Source of the DNA: CAYWFP01 sp964457365
GTDB taxonomy: Bacteria > Planctomycetota > SZUA-567
Length of the DNA: 46,111 bases
Assembly (NCBI GenBank): GCA_964457365.1
Contig: CAYWFP010000019.1
Location: 1-46,111, forward strand
Direction of reading: 5' to 3'
Numbering within the stretch: position 1 is the first letter of the stretch; the number at the start of each line of letters is the position of its first letter. Of this stretch, positions 1 to 7,581 are shown piece by piece. The notes under the pieces are model-generated. The model was not told the DNA's origin. It ran no database searches and saw nothing but the letters and a program-made list of their open reading frames with translations. A program made the translations under genes and the position numbers.

Positions 1-68
1 ACGGGGATTTGAACCCCGGTCGCCAGCTTGAAAAGCTGGTGTCCTGGACCAGGCTAGACGATGGGGAC
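1..68 (-). tRNA. tRNA-Glu (anticodon TTC), 3' end cut by window edge
   Basis: Read on the minus strand, the sequence begins GTCCCCATCG and forms a normal D arm. The anticodon stem CCAGC/GCTGG closes a seven-base loop TTTTCAA, which gives anticodon TTC. The T arm CGGGG-TTCAAAT-CCCCG follows. The last acceptor bases (the partner of GTCCCCA) lie outside the window. It sits 52 bases downstream of the tRNA-Lys gene on the same strand, so the two are probably cotranscribed. Confidence 0.93.
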
Positions 69-120
69 ACGTTGAATTCGGACTCGGCGGCGTCGCCGTG
101 AATGACCGATTCTCCGCATC

Positions 121-196
121 TGGTAGGAGCGCAGGGATTCGAACCCTGGACCTACGCCTTAAAAGGGCGTTGCTCTACCAACTGAGCTACACTCCC
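121..196 (-). tRNA. tRNA-Lys (anticodon TTT)
   Basis: The minus strand gives a full cloverleaf. The acceptor GGGAGTG pairs with CGCTCCT (first pair G-U), followed by a D arm with AGCTCAGTTGG. The anticodon stem ACGCC/GGCGT closes loop CTTTTAA (anticodon TTT), and the T loop is TTCGAAT. The 3' CCA is encoded (TGG at 121-123 on the plus strand). The gene lies directly beside a stretch of broken genes (247-863), as often seen where integration or decay has happened next to a tRNA. Confidence 0.95.
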
Positions 197-246
197 GCGT
201 CACAGTCTATGACCCGCACCGGCGTTGTCAAGCTGTTTTCCGTAAC

Positions 247-603
247 TTGCCTGGCGGGCGGCGGATAGATCTGCGATTCGCCGGTTACGTCTCCTCCGCG
301 GCCGCGCCGCTACGGGGTGCCGACGTGGTTTTCCGCGTCCGGGGCGTGCAGTCCATCGACAACAATCTGACCGTTTCGCGCGAGTGGATCTACAAGACGG
401 ACCTGACGCTCCACGGGGACGTCAAGCGCGAGCTGTACTGGAACCCTTATGTCGAGGAGGAGAACGTAATCGTCACCGTCGACGACGGTGTGGTGACGCT
501 CGACGGGGTGAGCGACAGCTGGTTCAAACGCCGGCAGGCCGCCGAAGAGGCCAAGGAGGCGGGCGCGAAGGTGATCGAGAACAACCTGCGCGTGCAGGGC
601 TGA
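247..603 (+). pseudogene. BON-domain protein, probably 5'-truncated remnant
   Basis: The 118-residue frame holds one whole BON domain (about residues 50-118), with VKRELYWNP, VTVDDGVVTLDGV and a closing IENNLRV. Before it stands the tail of a second BON domain (GYVSS... GVQSIDNNLTV). BON domains are small lipid- or ligand-binding folds found in periplasmic stress proteins such as OsmY. The first BON domain lacks its initial helix and strand. The only start is a TTG without a ribosome binding site, and no signal peptide is seen. I read it as the 3' part of a longer gene whose front was lost next to the tRNA genes; a short functional BON protein is the alternative. Confidence 0.6.
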
Positions 604-1096
604 GTCTGGCGCGGTCGATGACGACGGTCGGGCAATCCGAGAAGGCGCACGGCAGGCGATGTCGTGCGCCTTCCTTGCGTTGCGACCATCGGCACAAGAG
701 GAAAGGAATTGCACCCTCGCATGCTCCGCCAGGCGCCGAGCAGGTCTTTGCCCTTGATCGGCTTGGCCGGGGCACAGGTGAACCCCAGGTTGGCCAGGTC
801 GTCGTCGTCCCGGCGCTTCATGTCCCCGGTGATCGCCACCAGCGCGCCGGTATTTCGGGTAAAGGTTAAAAAGAGGGATAAGCTCCCGGCAGGCGGGGAC
901 AGCCGTGGCACGTGCGCTCCCGCGGTGGCGGATACTCCAACTTTTCGCGCATGTCTCCGTCGCCGGCCGCGGACTCTCGCTCGCGGCGGGCGTCTGCGGC
1001 GCGGGGATATCCTCCTCTTCCGCGGCTGGTACGGCGACAAGTACACCGACCGCGCCCGAGAAGCCCGCGGACGAGGGTGGCGAGTAGCGCCACGGG
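604..1096. other. Decay region between BON remnant and lyase gene
   Basis: This stretch of about 490 bases has no convincing intact gene. It contains the receiver-domain relic listed separately (714-863, minus). It also holds a short plus-strand frame, 905-1087, with a GTG start preceded by GGCGGGG, coding for about 60 residues with an Ala/Gly-rich hydrophobic middle and a Ser/Thr/Pro/Glu-rich tail. That frame could be a small exported peptide, but nothing in it is recognisable and I do not call it a gene. Confidence 0.4.
714..863 (-). pseudogene. Relic of a response-regulator receiver domain (C-terminal half)
   Basis: About 50 minus-strand codons read like the second half of a CheY-type receiver. 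A strand ALVAITGDM matches the usual P-I-I-A-[ILV]-[ST] strand with the conserved Ser/Thr. A helix with acidic residues follows, then GFTCAPAKPI with the invariant Lys of the K-P-[IF] motif, then a last helix KDLLGAWRSM. The half with the phospho-acceptor Asp is missing, and there is no start or partner domain around it. I treat it as a broken gene. The match rests on motif spacing only. Confidence 0.45.
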
Positions 1097-2875
1097 CTAC
1101 GCCATCCGGAACGCCAGGGTCATCTTCTTCGCCAGCGTTCGGGGCATGAAGGCGATGCGGGTCGCCACGCGGCCGGTGGCGCCTTCGGCCGATTCTTTCT
1201 CCAGACGCTTGACCACGAAGCGCCCCGGGGTTTCGACCGCGCGCAGCGTCAGCGTGGCCTTGCCGGTGCCGATGCGTACGCCGCCGCCGTTCTTGATCAG
1301 GCGCGCGGGCGCGAAGGTCATGAAACCCTCCTCCACCGCCCGCGGCTTGCGGGTGAACTCGTACGTGTCGGTCAACTCCAGCGTGCCGTCGGGGTGGAAG
1401 GCGAGGGCGCGCGCGCGGCTTTTCAGCGACTTGTCGTCGTAGGCGTGGGCCAGTTCCATCCAGGCTCGCTTGACGCCATCGCCCCCGAGGTTATCCACCT
1501 CCAGCGTGCCGTAGTATTCCGAGCCGGCCGGCTGGCCTTTGCCGTTGACGACCGGCACGGAATGGCCGAAGGAGTTGCAGAAGAGGATCTCGTAGCGCTG
1601 CGGGCCGAAAGTCTTGCTGGTATAGGCCGGCGGTCCGCCGTCGTTCAGCAGGCACGCGCCGTGCTTGTAGAGCAGGAAGGTGCCGACGTCGTTATGGTTG
1701 TGGGGGTAGTCGTTGCGCCCGGCCTGGGCCATGAGGACGGTGCGCCTGCGGCCCTTGCCGGCGTTGAACTTGACCAGCCCCACGTCCGGCAGCAGCGCGT
1801 CCCCGGGACTCGGCGGCGGCACCTTTCGCGGCGGGTCGTACAGCAGCAGCCAGCGCCAGAGCGCGGCGTGGCTGCGCCTGCGCAGGTAGCGCCCCTGGCG
1901 GTCGCGTTCGAGCTGGGCGAAGAGCCCGGGCAGGCGGTGGAAACGGTTGACGGCGAAGACCGCGTCGGCCTGCAGGTACCCCTCGCCGGCGTCGCCGAAG
2001 CAGGCGCGGTGGCGCCCGGCGATGTGCGCGGCCAGCGGGTAGCGGCAGATGCGCGCGACCTTCTCGTCGGCCATCAGGTCCACGCCGCCGCCGGTGCGGT
2101 GCCGGAGCAGGATCGCGGCGGTGACGAAGTGGCCGAAACCGTAGCCCCAATAGCCCGGCCCCTCCAGGCAACTGCCGTCGTCGCCGAAGCCGTCGATGGC
2201 GAACTGGAGGCGTTCGATCAGCGGCTGCAGGATTTGCGCGAGAAGGTGCGGGTCGCGCACCAGGTCGAGCGCGGCGGAGATGGCATTAGCGTTGCAGACG
2301 TGGTTCCAATTCATCTTGGCGGTGCGCCACCAGTCGACGGTACGCGGATCGAGCGCGGGATAAACCACGCGTTCAAGGACGGCCGTCTCCACGCGCGCGC
2401 GCACCTCCTCCTCGAGTTGCTTGCGCAGCAGCCAGACGATCTCGCCGAGGAAGGCGCCGACCTTCGAGGAGGCCAGGTCGACATGGCAGTTCTCGTGCGC
2501 CGGCCAGACCCAGCTCGTCGTCTCGCACCAGGCCCAGAGCAGATCCTGCAGGTAATCCGGATCGGCGCACGGATGCTTGAGCCAGAGCGCCGCGGCGGCG
2601 GCCTCGGTGCGGTCCATCATCTTTTGATACGCGGCCTGTCCGCGTTCACGCGTGCCGGTGCGGCGGTAGTCGCGGTAATCCGAGCGCAGCACGCGCGGCA
2701 CCGGCTTTCCGTCCGAGAGCAGCTTGCCGATGCGCTCCCACTCGCCGAGCGACTTGGCCTTGTTCATCGCCGCGCGCTTGCGGGCGGCATCCTCGAGGCC
2801 GGGAAAGGCGCTCTTTTTCAAGTGCGGAACCAGTAACGGCAGGAGGTCGTTTCCGGAGAAGCGCGGCAGTGGCAT
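1097..2875 (-). CDS. Heparinase II/III-like polysaccharide lyase
   Basis: A 592-residue protein with the two-part layout of heparinase II/III-type lyases (PL12/15/17/21 group), which cleave acidic polysaccharides by beta-elimination. Residues about 1-330 form a helical toroid rich in Trp, including CLEGPGYWGYG, the usual Glu-Gly-x-x-Tyr region. Residues about 350-592 form an antiparallel beta domain opening with the family signature NDYPHNHNDVGTFLLY and LLNDGGPPAYT, whose His and Asn residues belong to the active site. I chose the ATG at 2875 because AAAGGA stands nine bases upstream; a longer frame to 3004 has an Arg-rich, non-coding-like start. No signal peptide is visible, so the enzyme may act inside the cell. 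The exact substrate (heparin, alginate or another uronate polymer) cannot be told. Confidence 0.82.
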   Translation of the reverse strand: MPLPRFSGNDLLPLLVPHLKKSAFPGLEDAARKRAAMNKAKSLGEWERIGKLLSDGKPVPRVLRSDYRDYRRTGTRERGQAAYQKMMDRTEAAAAALWLKHPCADPDYLQDLLWAWCETTSWVWPAHENCHVDLASSKVGAFLGEIVWLLRKQLEEEVRARVETAVLERVVYPALDPRTVDWWRTAKMNWNHVCNANAISAALDLVRDPHLLAQILQPLIERLQFAIDGFGDDGSCLEGPGYWGYGFGHFVTAAILLRHRTGGGVDLMADEKVARICRYPLAAHIAGRHRACFGDAGEGYLQADAVFAVNRFHRLPGLFAQLERDRQGRYLRRRSHAALWRWLLLYDPPRKVPPPSPGDALLPDVGLVKFNAGKGRRRTVLMAQAGRNDYPHNHNDVGTFLLYKHGACLLNDGGPPAYTSKTFGPQRYEILFCNSFGHSVPVVNGKGQPAGSEYYGTLEVDNLGGDGVKRAWMELAHAYDDKSLKSRARALAFHPDGTLELTDTYEFTRKPRAVEEGFMTFAPARLIKNGGGVRIGTGKATLTLRAVETPGRFVVKRLEKESAEGATGRVATRIAFMPRTLAKKMTLAFRMA

Positions 2876-3046
2876 GGGAATCCTTTCGCGGACGGATGCA
2901 AGTCGTGTTCGCAACGGTATAGCCACTGCCGCAGCAGCGCGCAAGCCAAATCGACGGCGACGAGGGCGGCGGCTTTGGAATTGACATCCGCCGCGCCGGG
3001 GCATATCCTATATCTCAACTGGATCGCACCTTCCGGAGAGCACGCG

Positions 3047-3790
3047 ATGCTGCTGCAATTCATGTCCGAGGATCCGCCCGAGATTCTGCCCCGCGCCTGG
3101 CTCGATACCGGCCTGGTTGCCGAGGAGTCCGTGGCCGTTGAGGAGGCGCCGCTGCCGGAGGCGGAGCGGCCGGCCACCCCGCGCCGCCGCGGCCGGCGTC
3201 GCCGGGGCGGGGAGGAGCCGGCGGAGCTGACGCCCGAGCAGCTCGCGCGGCGCAAGGCGGTGCGCTTCCGGGCGAAGCTGATCATGTGGAGCGGCATGGT
3301 CGTGCTGCTGCTGGCATTCGTGCTGGTGTTGACCGCGCGGTTGCCGTTCATGCGCGGCACGGACAAGTATTTCACCCATCGCCTGCCGCCGTGGAGCTGG
3401 ATTTACGGCAGCGAGATCGAGCGCGGCGGCGGGGTGCAACTCACGGCCGAGCAGCAGGAGGCGATGCGGCAGCGGCAGATGCAGGACGTGCTGGATCTGG
3501 ACGAGGCGGAGAAATTGAACCGCGAGGCCGAGGCGCACCGGGCCGCGGGCGAAGCCGACGAGGCGTACGTCAAGCTTTCGCGCGCGCTGAACAAGCTCAA
3601 GCACGTCCGCGCGCGCATCGAGGCCGACACGGGGCGGCGCGATACCCGGATCGAGCAGCGACGGCTGAACAGTCTGGACCAGGCCTTCAGCCTCGAGCGC
3701 AAGAACTGGAGCGCCGACGTCTCCGATCCGCGGGCACTCCGGGAGCGGGCGGACCGGGAGACGCCGCCGCCGGCGCCGCCGGGCGAGTAA
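3047..3790 (+). CDS. Single-pass membrane protein with charged coiled-coil tail, unknown function
   Basis: I do not recognise the family. The 247 residues fall into three parts. Residues 1-75 are an acidic, Pro/Arg-rich cytoplasmic part (about 45-55 almost all Arg). Residues about 77-97 are one strong membrane segment (VVLLLAFVLVLTA). The rest is an Ala/Glu/Arg-rich helical tail, likely coiled coil, ending in a Pro-rich stretch. The ATG at 3047 has GGAG eight bases before it; an in-frame ATG at 3062 is a weaker choice. It lies 53 bases before another envelope protein on the same strand, so the two probably form an operon. It is divergent from the lyase at 2875. Confidence 0.72.
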   Translation: MLLQFMSEDPPEILPRAWLDTGLVAEESVAVEEAPLPEAERPATPRRRGRRRRGGEEPAELTPEQLARRKAVRFRAKLIMWSGMVVLLLAFVLVLTARLPFMRGTDKYFTHRLPPWSWIYGSEIERGGGVQLTAEQQEAMRQRQMQDVLDLDEAEKLNREAEAHRAAGEADEAYVKLSRALNKLKHVRARIEADTGRRDTRIEQRRLNSLDQAFSLERKNWSADVSDPRALRERADRETPPPAPPGE

Positions 3791-3843
3791 TCGCCGAAAC
3801 CCGCGGGTATGCCGGGCATCCTCCGTCGAGCGGAGGTCATACC

Positions 3844-4953
3844 ATGAAACGATGGCGAAGACGGATCCTGATCGCGGGGCTGGCCCTGCTGGCTTGCGCG
3901 TGGCTGCGCGCGGGCGAGGAGGGCGCGGCGAAGCCCGAGGCCGAGCGCGAGGCGCAGATCCGCATCGTCGACAAGCTTATCGCCGATCTGGAGGAGATGC
4001 GCGACGATCCGGGGCGCACGGCCGAGGACCTGCTGAAGCTGCGCAAATCCATCAAGCAGCTCGAGCAGCACCGGCGCATGCTCTCGCGCGGGCAGAAGGA
4101 GTCGGCGCTGCTGGATGAACTGCACGTGCTGCTGCGGGCCAAGGCGGAGGCGCAGCCGGACGCGATTCTCCCGCAGGAGATGCTGGCGCGTTTCTACCTC
4201 TCGGTGGACAGGCCCCAGGCCGCGCTCGAGCGGCTCGATCGGGTGGGGACGTTGCTCGAGGAGAGCGGGCGGCTCGAACGGAACCTGAACTGGCCGCTCT
4301 TGATGGCTTATACCTACCTGCAGCTCGGCGACTACGATCGCTGCGACGCGTTCGTCAAGCACGCCGACGAGATTCTGGCCGAGCGAGCGCCGCTACGGCT
4401 GCACGGGGCGGACCTGGCCAAGCGGGTGGTGCGCTACCGGTTGTACGAACCGTGGGGCGAGGACCCGATCGAGGCCGGCGACAGCGTGCTGCTGTACGTC
4501 GAGATGGACGGGGTGGTCTTCCGCCAGGGCGCCGACGGGCTTTTCGGCTGCAATCTCATGTTCGGGCTCGAGCTCCGCGACGAACTGCAGAACCGCATCT
4601 GGCAGAAGGCCGAGTACGGCGCCTACACCCCGACCTATCGCGGCCGCATCCGCGACATGCACGCGAGCATCATGTTCCGCGTGCCGCGCGATCTGAAGCC
4701 CGGGCGCTACCGCCTCGTCATTACCTGCGAGGACCGCAACAGCCCCCGACCGCACGCGCGCAGCATGACCGACCTGGGCTTCAACATCGGCGCGCGCCAG
4801 CGCCCCGTCGCCCGCGAGGAGCCCGAGGACCCGGCCCTTCCGCCGACCGGCGGCACCGGGAAGGATCTTCTGGAGCAGAACGAGAAGATCAACAAGGCGC
4901 TGCAGCGGCAGTACGAGATGGAGCGCCGCCAGGTAGACAGCATGGCCGAATAG
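3844..4953 (+). CDS. Exported protein with helical repeats and a beta domain, unknown function
   Basis: The 369 residues begin with a basic signal sequence (KRWRRR then a hydrophobic run to about residue 18). LLAC could be a lipobox, so the protein may be a lipoprotein. Residues about 30-190 are charged helices of TPR-like character (LARFYLSVDRPQAALERLD; YTYLQLGDYDRC). Residues about 200-315 look like a beta sandwich, with a C-terminal helix rich in Gln and Glu. TPR-like repeats usually serve protein binding, which is all that can be said. It is preceded closely by the membrane protein ending at 3790, and the pair probably acts together at the envelope. Confidence 0.72.
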   Translation: MKRWRRRILIAGLALLACAWLRAGEEGAAKPEAEREAQIRIVDKLIADLEEMRDDPGRTAEDLLKLRKSIKQLEQHRRMLSRGQKESALLDELHVLLRAKAEAQPDAILPQEMLARFYLSVDRPQAALERLDRVGTLLEESGRLERNLNWPLLMAYTYLQLGDYDRCDAFVKHADEILAERAPLRLHGADLAKRVVRYRLYEPWGEDPIEAGDSVLLYVEMDGVVFRQGADGLFGCNLMFGLELRDELQNRIWQKAEYGAYTPTYRGRIRDMHASIMFRVPRDLKPGRYRLVITCEDRNSPRPHARSMTDLGFNIGARQRPVAREEPEDPALPPTGGTGKDLLEQNEKINKALQRQYEMERRQVDSMAE

Positions 4954-4970
4954 CCCCCGTCTTTTCCGTC

Positions 4971-5276
4971 GTGCCCGTATCGGCTATATTGTCCGATGGC
5001 GGCTTCATCACCCGGCGCGGCGCGGGAGCGCCCGAAGCCAACGGGTTCGTTCTCGCCGAGAACGTGGTCGAAGGGAACACCAATGCCACGGGTTTGGCGC
5101 ACAAGGCGCGGATGCTCTTGCACGGCCTGGCCACCGACACGGCGGACCCGGCGCCGCATCCGCGCGCGCGAGCCCTGGTGGCGGCTCTGGCCGCAGGCGG
5201 GCGCGCTCCTGTTCGAGCCTGGCCTCCATCTTCTGTCGATACGCTTCGCGTTGTTCCTCGTTCATGCCGGTCATGA
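4971..5276 (+). pseudogene. Coding-like fragment, family unknown
   Basis: A 101-codon frame begins at GTG 4971, 17 bases after the preceding gene, without a ribosome binding site. From about 4990 to 5200 its third codon positions are strongly G/C and the peptide looks protein-like (ANGFVLAENVVEGNTNATG, then a helix with HKARMLLHGLA). The last 25 codons read as noise and are antisense to the start of the frame at 5274. I do not recognise the family. It is likely a remnant, or an undetected frameshifted gene. Confidence 0.3.
5008..5274 (-). CDS. Small charged protein start, probably broken
   Basis: An ATG at 5274 is preceded by AAAGGAGA at ideal spacing. The first 27 residues (MTGMNEEQREAYRQKMEARL followed by EQERARL) look like a genuine charged helix. 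After about residue 40 the frame becomes Pro/Arg/Cys/Trp-rich and no longer resembles coding sequence, while the opposite strand does. The simplest reading is a gene whose 3' part was deleted or frameshifted. The start region may still be expressed. Confidence 0.35.
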   Translation of the reverse strand: MTGMNEEQREAYRQKMEARLEQERARLRPEPPPGLARADAAPGPPCRWPGRARASAPCAPNPWHWCSLRPRSRRERTRWLRALPRRAG

Positions 5277-5493
5277 GCCTGTCTCCTTTCGCACGACTCG
5301 GAAACGGCGCGCCGCGGCGACGCGAACGATACTTCGGCACGAAAACCGCTTCGCGGCTTGCAGGAATGAGAACGCGTGTGCCGGATCTGCGACGCGCGTC
5401 CGCGTGCGCGTAGCGTGCCGGGGATCCCGCGCGAGGGATTCATGTCGGCAGTTCCGGTCAGGGGAAGCGGCCGTCGTCGAGTTGCTCGACGTA

Positions 5494-7572
5494 TCAGCCC
5501 TCGCCGGTCTCGGCGATGCCGAAACGGATTTCGGTGTAGGCGAGGACGAAGCCCGAGGCCGACCATGCCTGATAGGCCTTGCCCATGGCGCGGCCGGTGC
5601 GGCCGTGGAGCCACTCGTTGAACTCCCACTCCTCGGCGATGCCGGCCTGGTTGGCCTTGGCGAGGCGATAGAGCTCCTGCTGGGCCACGTCGACGAGGCC
5701 GAGGCGGTTGATGAACCGGCACCACTGCGCCCCGACGAAGGGCCAGAGCCCGCCGTTGTGATACTGGTGCGGCAGGTTGGCCAGGTTGACGGTGTAGTAG
5801 GCCTGCCAGTCCGGATCGCCCGCGTTGACCACCGGGTAGAGGTTGGCCACCGGGAACGGCTCGTTGACGCCCACGCCCCACATGAAGCGGAACGCCTCGC
5901 GCGCGCGCTCCTGGTCGAGGACGTTGAAGAGGAAGGCCAGGACATTGCCGTAGATGTCGCAGCGCCAGTCGTAGCTGAAGGGGCTGACCTGGGCCAGCAG
6001 GTACGGCGAGCTGCCGAGGGTGAACTGGCGGTCGGCGAAGCTGACCATGTCGTTGGCGGTGTGTGCGCTGGTCCAGAACTTGTTCAGGATCGTGTCCTTG
6101 ATGGTGCAGGCCCAGCGGAGGTAGTCGCTGGCGCGGTCGTGATCGCCCATCAGCTCGACCAGGCGACCGAAGCAGATGTTGGCCCGGTACCATAGCACCT
6201 CGTCGTAGAGCACGTTGTAGTGGCGGCCGAAGAGGTCGGTCCAGTCGCCGGCCTCGGGGATCTCCAGCAGGCCGTCGTTGTTGCTGTCGTGCGCGCTGAG
6301 CCAGTCCATCGCTTTCTGTAGGTGACCGAACCACTCGCGCAGGAAGTCGATGTCGCGGGTGGCGCGGACGTAGTGGTAGAAGGCGACGATAACCCAGAGC
6401 CCGCTGTCGATGGAGGCGATGCCGCCGGTGCCGCTGTAGTCGGGGGTCTCGTCGGCGATGCGGACGTTCGAGGGCACGTGCCCGGTCGGCGACATGTGCG
6501 AGAGCAGCGTGACCAGCGTGGCGCGCTCGCAGGCGCGCAGGTCCGGGTCGTCGTCGATTTTGATCGAGCCGATGAGGGTGATGGCGCCATCGCGCCCCCA
6601 GACGCTCTGGTAGTTGACGTCGATGCTGTCGAAGCGGTTATCGCCGAGCGAGCAGGCGGAGAAGCCCAGTGGGGTGATGTTCTTGTGCAGTGTCTCCACC
6701 GCCTTGGCGTAGGCCAGCTCGATGAACTCGACGTCTTCGCTGCCGAGGCCCTCGAGGTGGGCCGGGGTGAAGAGGCGCTTGATCTCGGGCTCGAACTCCT
6801 CGGTGGAGAAGTCCTCCGGTTCGGCCGGGACGACGGTCTCGACGACGCCGTAATGCTGCAAGCCCTGGAGCACGCCGTCGGCGAAGGGCATGGGCGCCTG
6901 GTAGGTCTCCAGAGCGACGGTCGCCTCCAGCAGCTCCGGCTGGGCGTTCTCGACGACGATGCCCAGCGCCCCGGAGATGCGGAAGAGCGAGACGTCGTTA
7001 CCGGTGTCGCCGGCGACGATGATACGCGGATTCTCGATGGCGAGATACTCGACCAGCCACTGCAGGGCGTTGCCCTTGTCGGCGTACTGCGGCAGGACGT
7101 CCAGGTCGCGGCTGGAGCTGTAGATGACTTTCACCGCCAGGCCTTCCCGGCGCAGGCTTGCGCGCAGTTCTTCGATCTCCTCGGGGCGCGCGCCGTGCCA
7201 GTACCAGCTCGACTTGAAGCGGCTCTGGTACTGTTTGGGCTGCAGTTCGATTTCGGAGCGCGCGCCGAGGACGCGGGCGATGGTCTGCAGGTCCCAGTCG
7301 CCCATGAGGTGGTCGTGGAACTCGCGCAGCGACTGCTCGGTGGCGCAGTAGTAGATCACCGTCCCCACCCCGCAGATCAGGTAGTCGGGCATGGGCAGGC
7401 GCATGCGCGGGATCAGCCACAGCGTGTCCTTGAGCAGCCGGCCGGTGGCGTAGCAGAGGAGCGGCCGGCCCTCGTCCGGGAGCGAAGCCCAGGTCTTGGC
7501 GAAGGACGCGGTGGCGTCGGGTTTGCCCAGCAGCGTACCGTCGAGGTCGGAGCAGAAGATGGTGTCGGTCAT
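5494..7572 (-). CDS. Fusion: sucrose-phosphatase-like HAD domain plus (alpha/alpha)6 glycosidase
   Basis: A 692-residue two-domain enzyme. Residues 1-245 are a HAD-IIB phosphatase of the sucrose-6-phosphate phosphatase type. They show SDLDGTLLG with the nucleophile Asp, the YATGR motif, a C2-type cap containing SRDLDVLPQYADKGNALQWL, and the Mg-binding GDTGNDVSLF. Residues about 280-692 resemble neutral invertase (GH100) and glycogen-debranching-type (alpha/alpha)6 barrels, with VWGRDGAIT, EAGDWTDLFGRHYNVLYDE, a PHQYHNGGLWPFVG segment and a closing EWEFNEWLHGRTG. The gene starts nine bases after the GT4 gene in one operon. Read literally, one chain would remove phosphate from the disaccharide phosphate made by the neighbour and also hydrolyse a glycoside. 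Sucrose or mannosylfructose are the likely sugars. The glycosidase specificity is uncertain. Confidence 0.8.
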   Translation of the reverse strand: MTDTIFCSDLDGTLLGKPDATASFAKTWASLPDEGRPLLCYATGRLLKDTLWLIPRMRLPMPDYLICGVGTVIYYCATEQSLREFHDHLMGDWDLQTIARVLGARSEIELQPKQYQSRFKSSWYWHGARPEEIEELRASLRREGLAVKVIYSSSRDLDVLPQYADKGNALQWLVEYLAIENPRIIVAGDTGNDVSLFRISGALGIVVENAQPELLEATVALETYQAPMPFADGVLQGLQHYGVVETVVPAEPEDFSTEEFEPEIKRLFTPAHLEGLGSEDVEFIELAYAKAVETLHKNITPLGFSACSLGDNRFDSIDVNYQSVWGRDGAITLIGSIKIDDDPDLRACERATLVTLLSHMSPTGHVPSNVRIADETPDYSGTGGIASIDSGLWVIVAFYHYVRATRDIDFLREWFGHLQKAMDWLSAHDSNNDGLLEIPEAGDWTDLFGRHYNVLYDEVLWYRANICFGRLVELMGDHDRASDYLRWACTIKDTILNKFWTSAHTANDMVSFADRQFTLGSSPYLLAQVSPFSYDWRCDIYGNVLAFLFNVLDQERAREAFRFMWGVGVNEPFPVANLYPVVNAGDPDWQAYYTVNLANLPHQYHNGGLWPFVGAQWCRFINRLGLVDVAQQELYRLAKANQAGIAEEWEFNEWLHGRTGRAMGKAYQAWSASGFVLAYTEIRFGIAETGEG

Positions 7573-7581
7573 GGCGTGGCG

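Larger units (their letters stand above)
4954..5493. other. Second relic zone, two overlapping partial frames
   Basis: This 540-base stretch contains a plus-strand coding-like frame (4971-5276) and an opposite frame (5008-5274) with a good ribosome binding site, listed separately. Both lose coding character part way. From 5275 to 5493 I see nothing beyond the upstream signals of the minus frame. The picture is of gene fragments joined by deletions. Confidence 0.4.

Noticed and set aside
1394..2836. Long plus-strand frame opposite the lyase
   Set aside because: It is the antisense shadow of a gene with clear family motifs and has no ribosome binding site.
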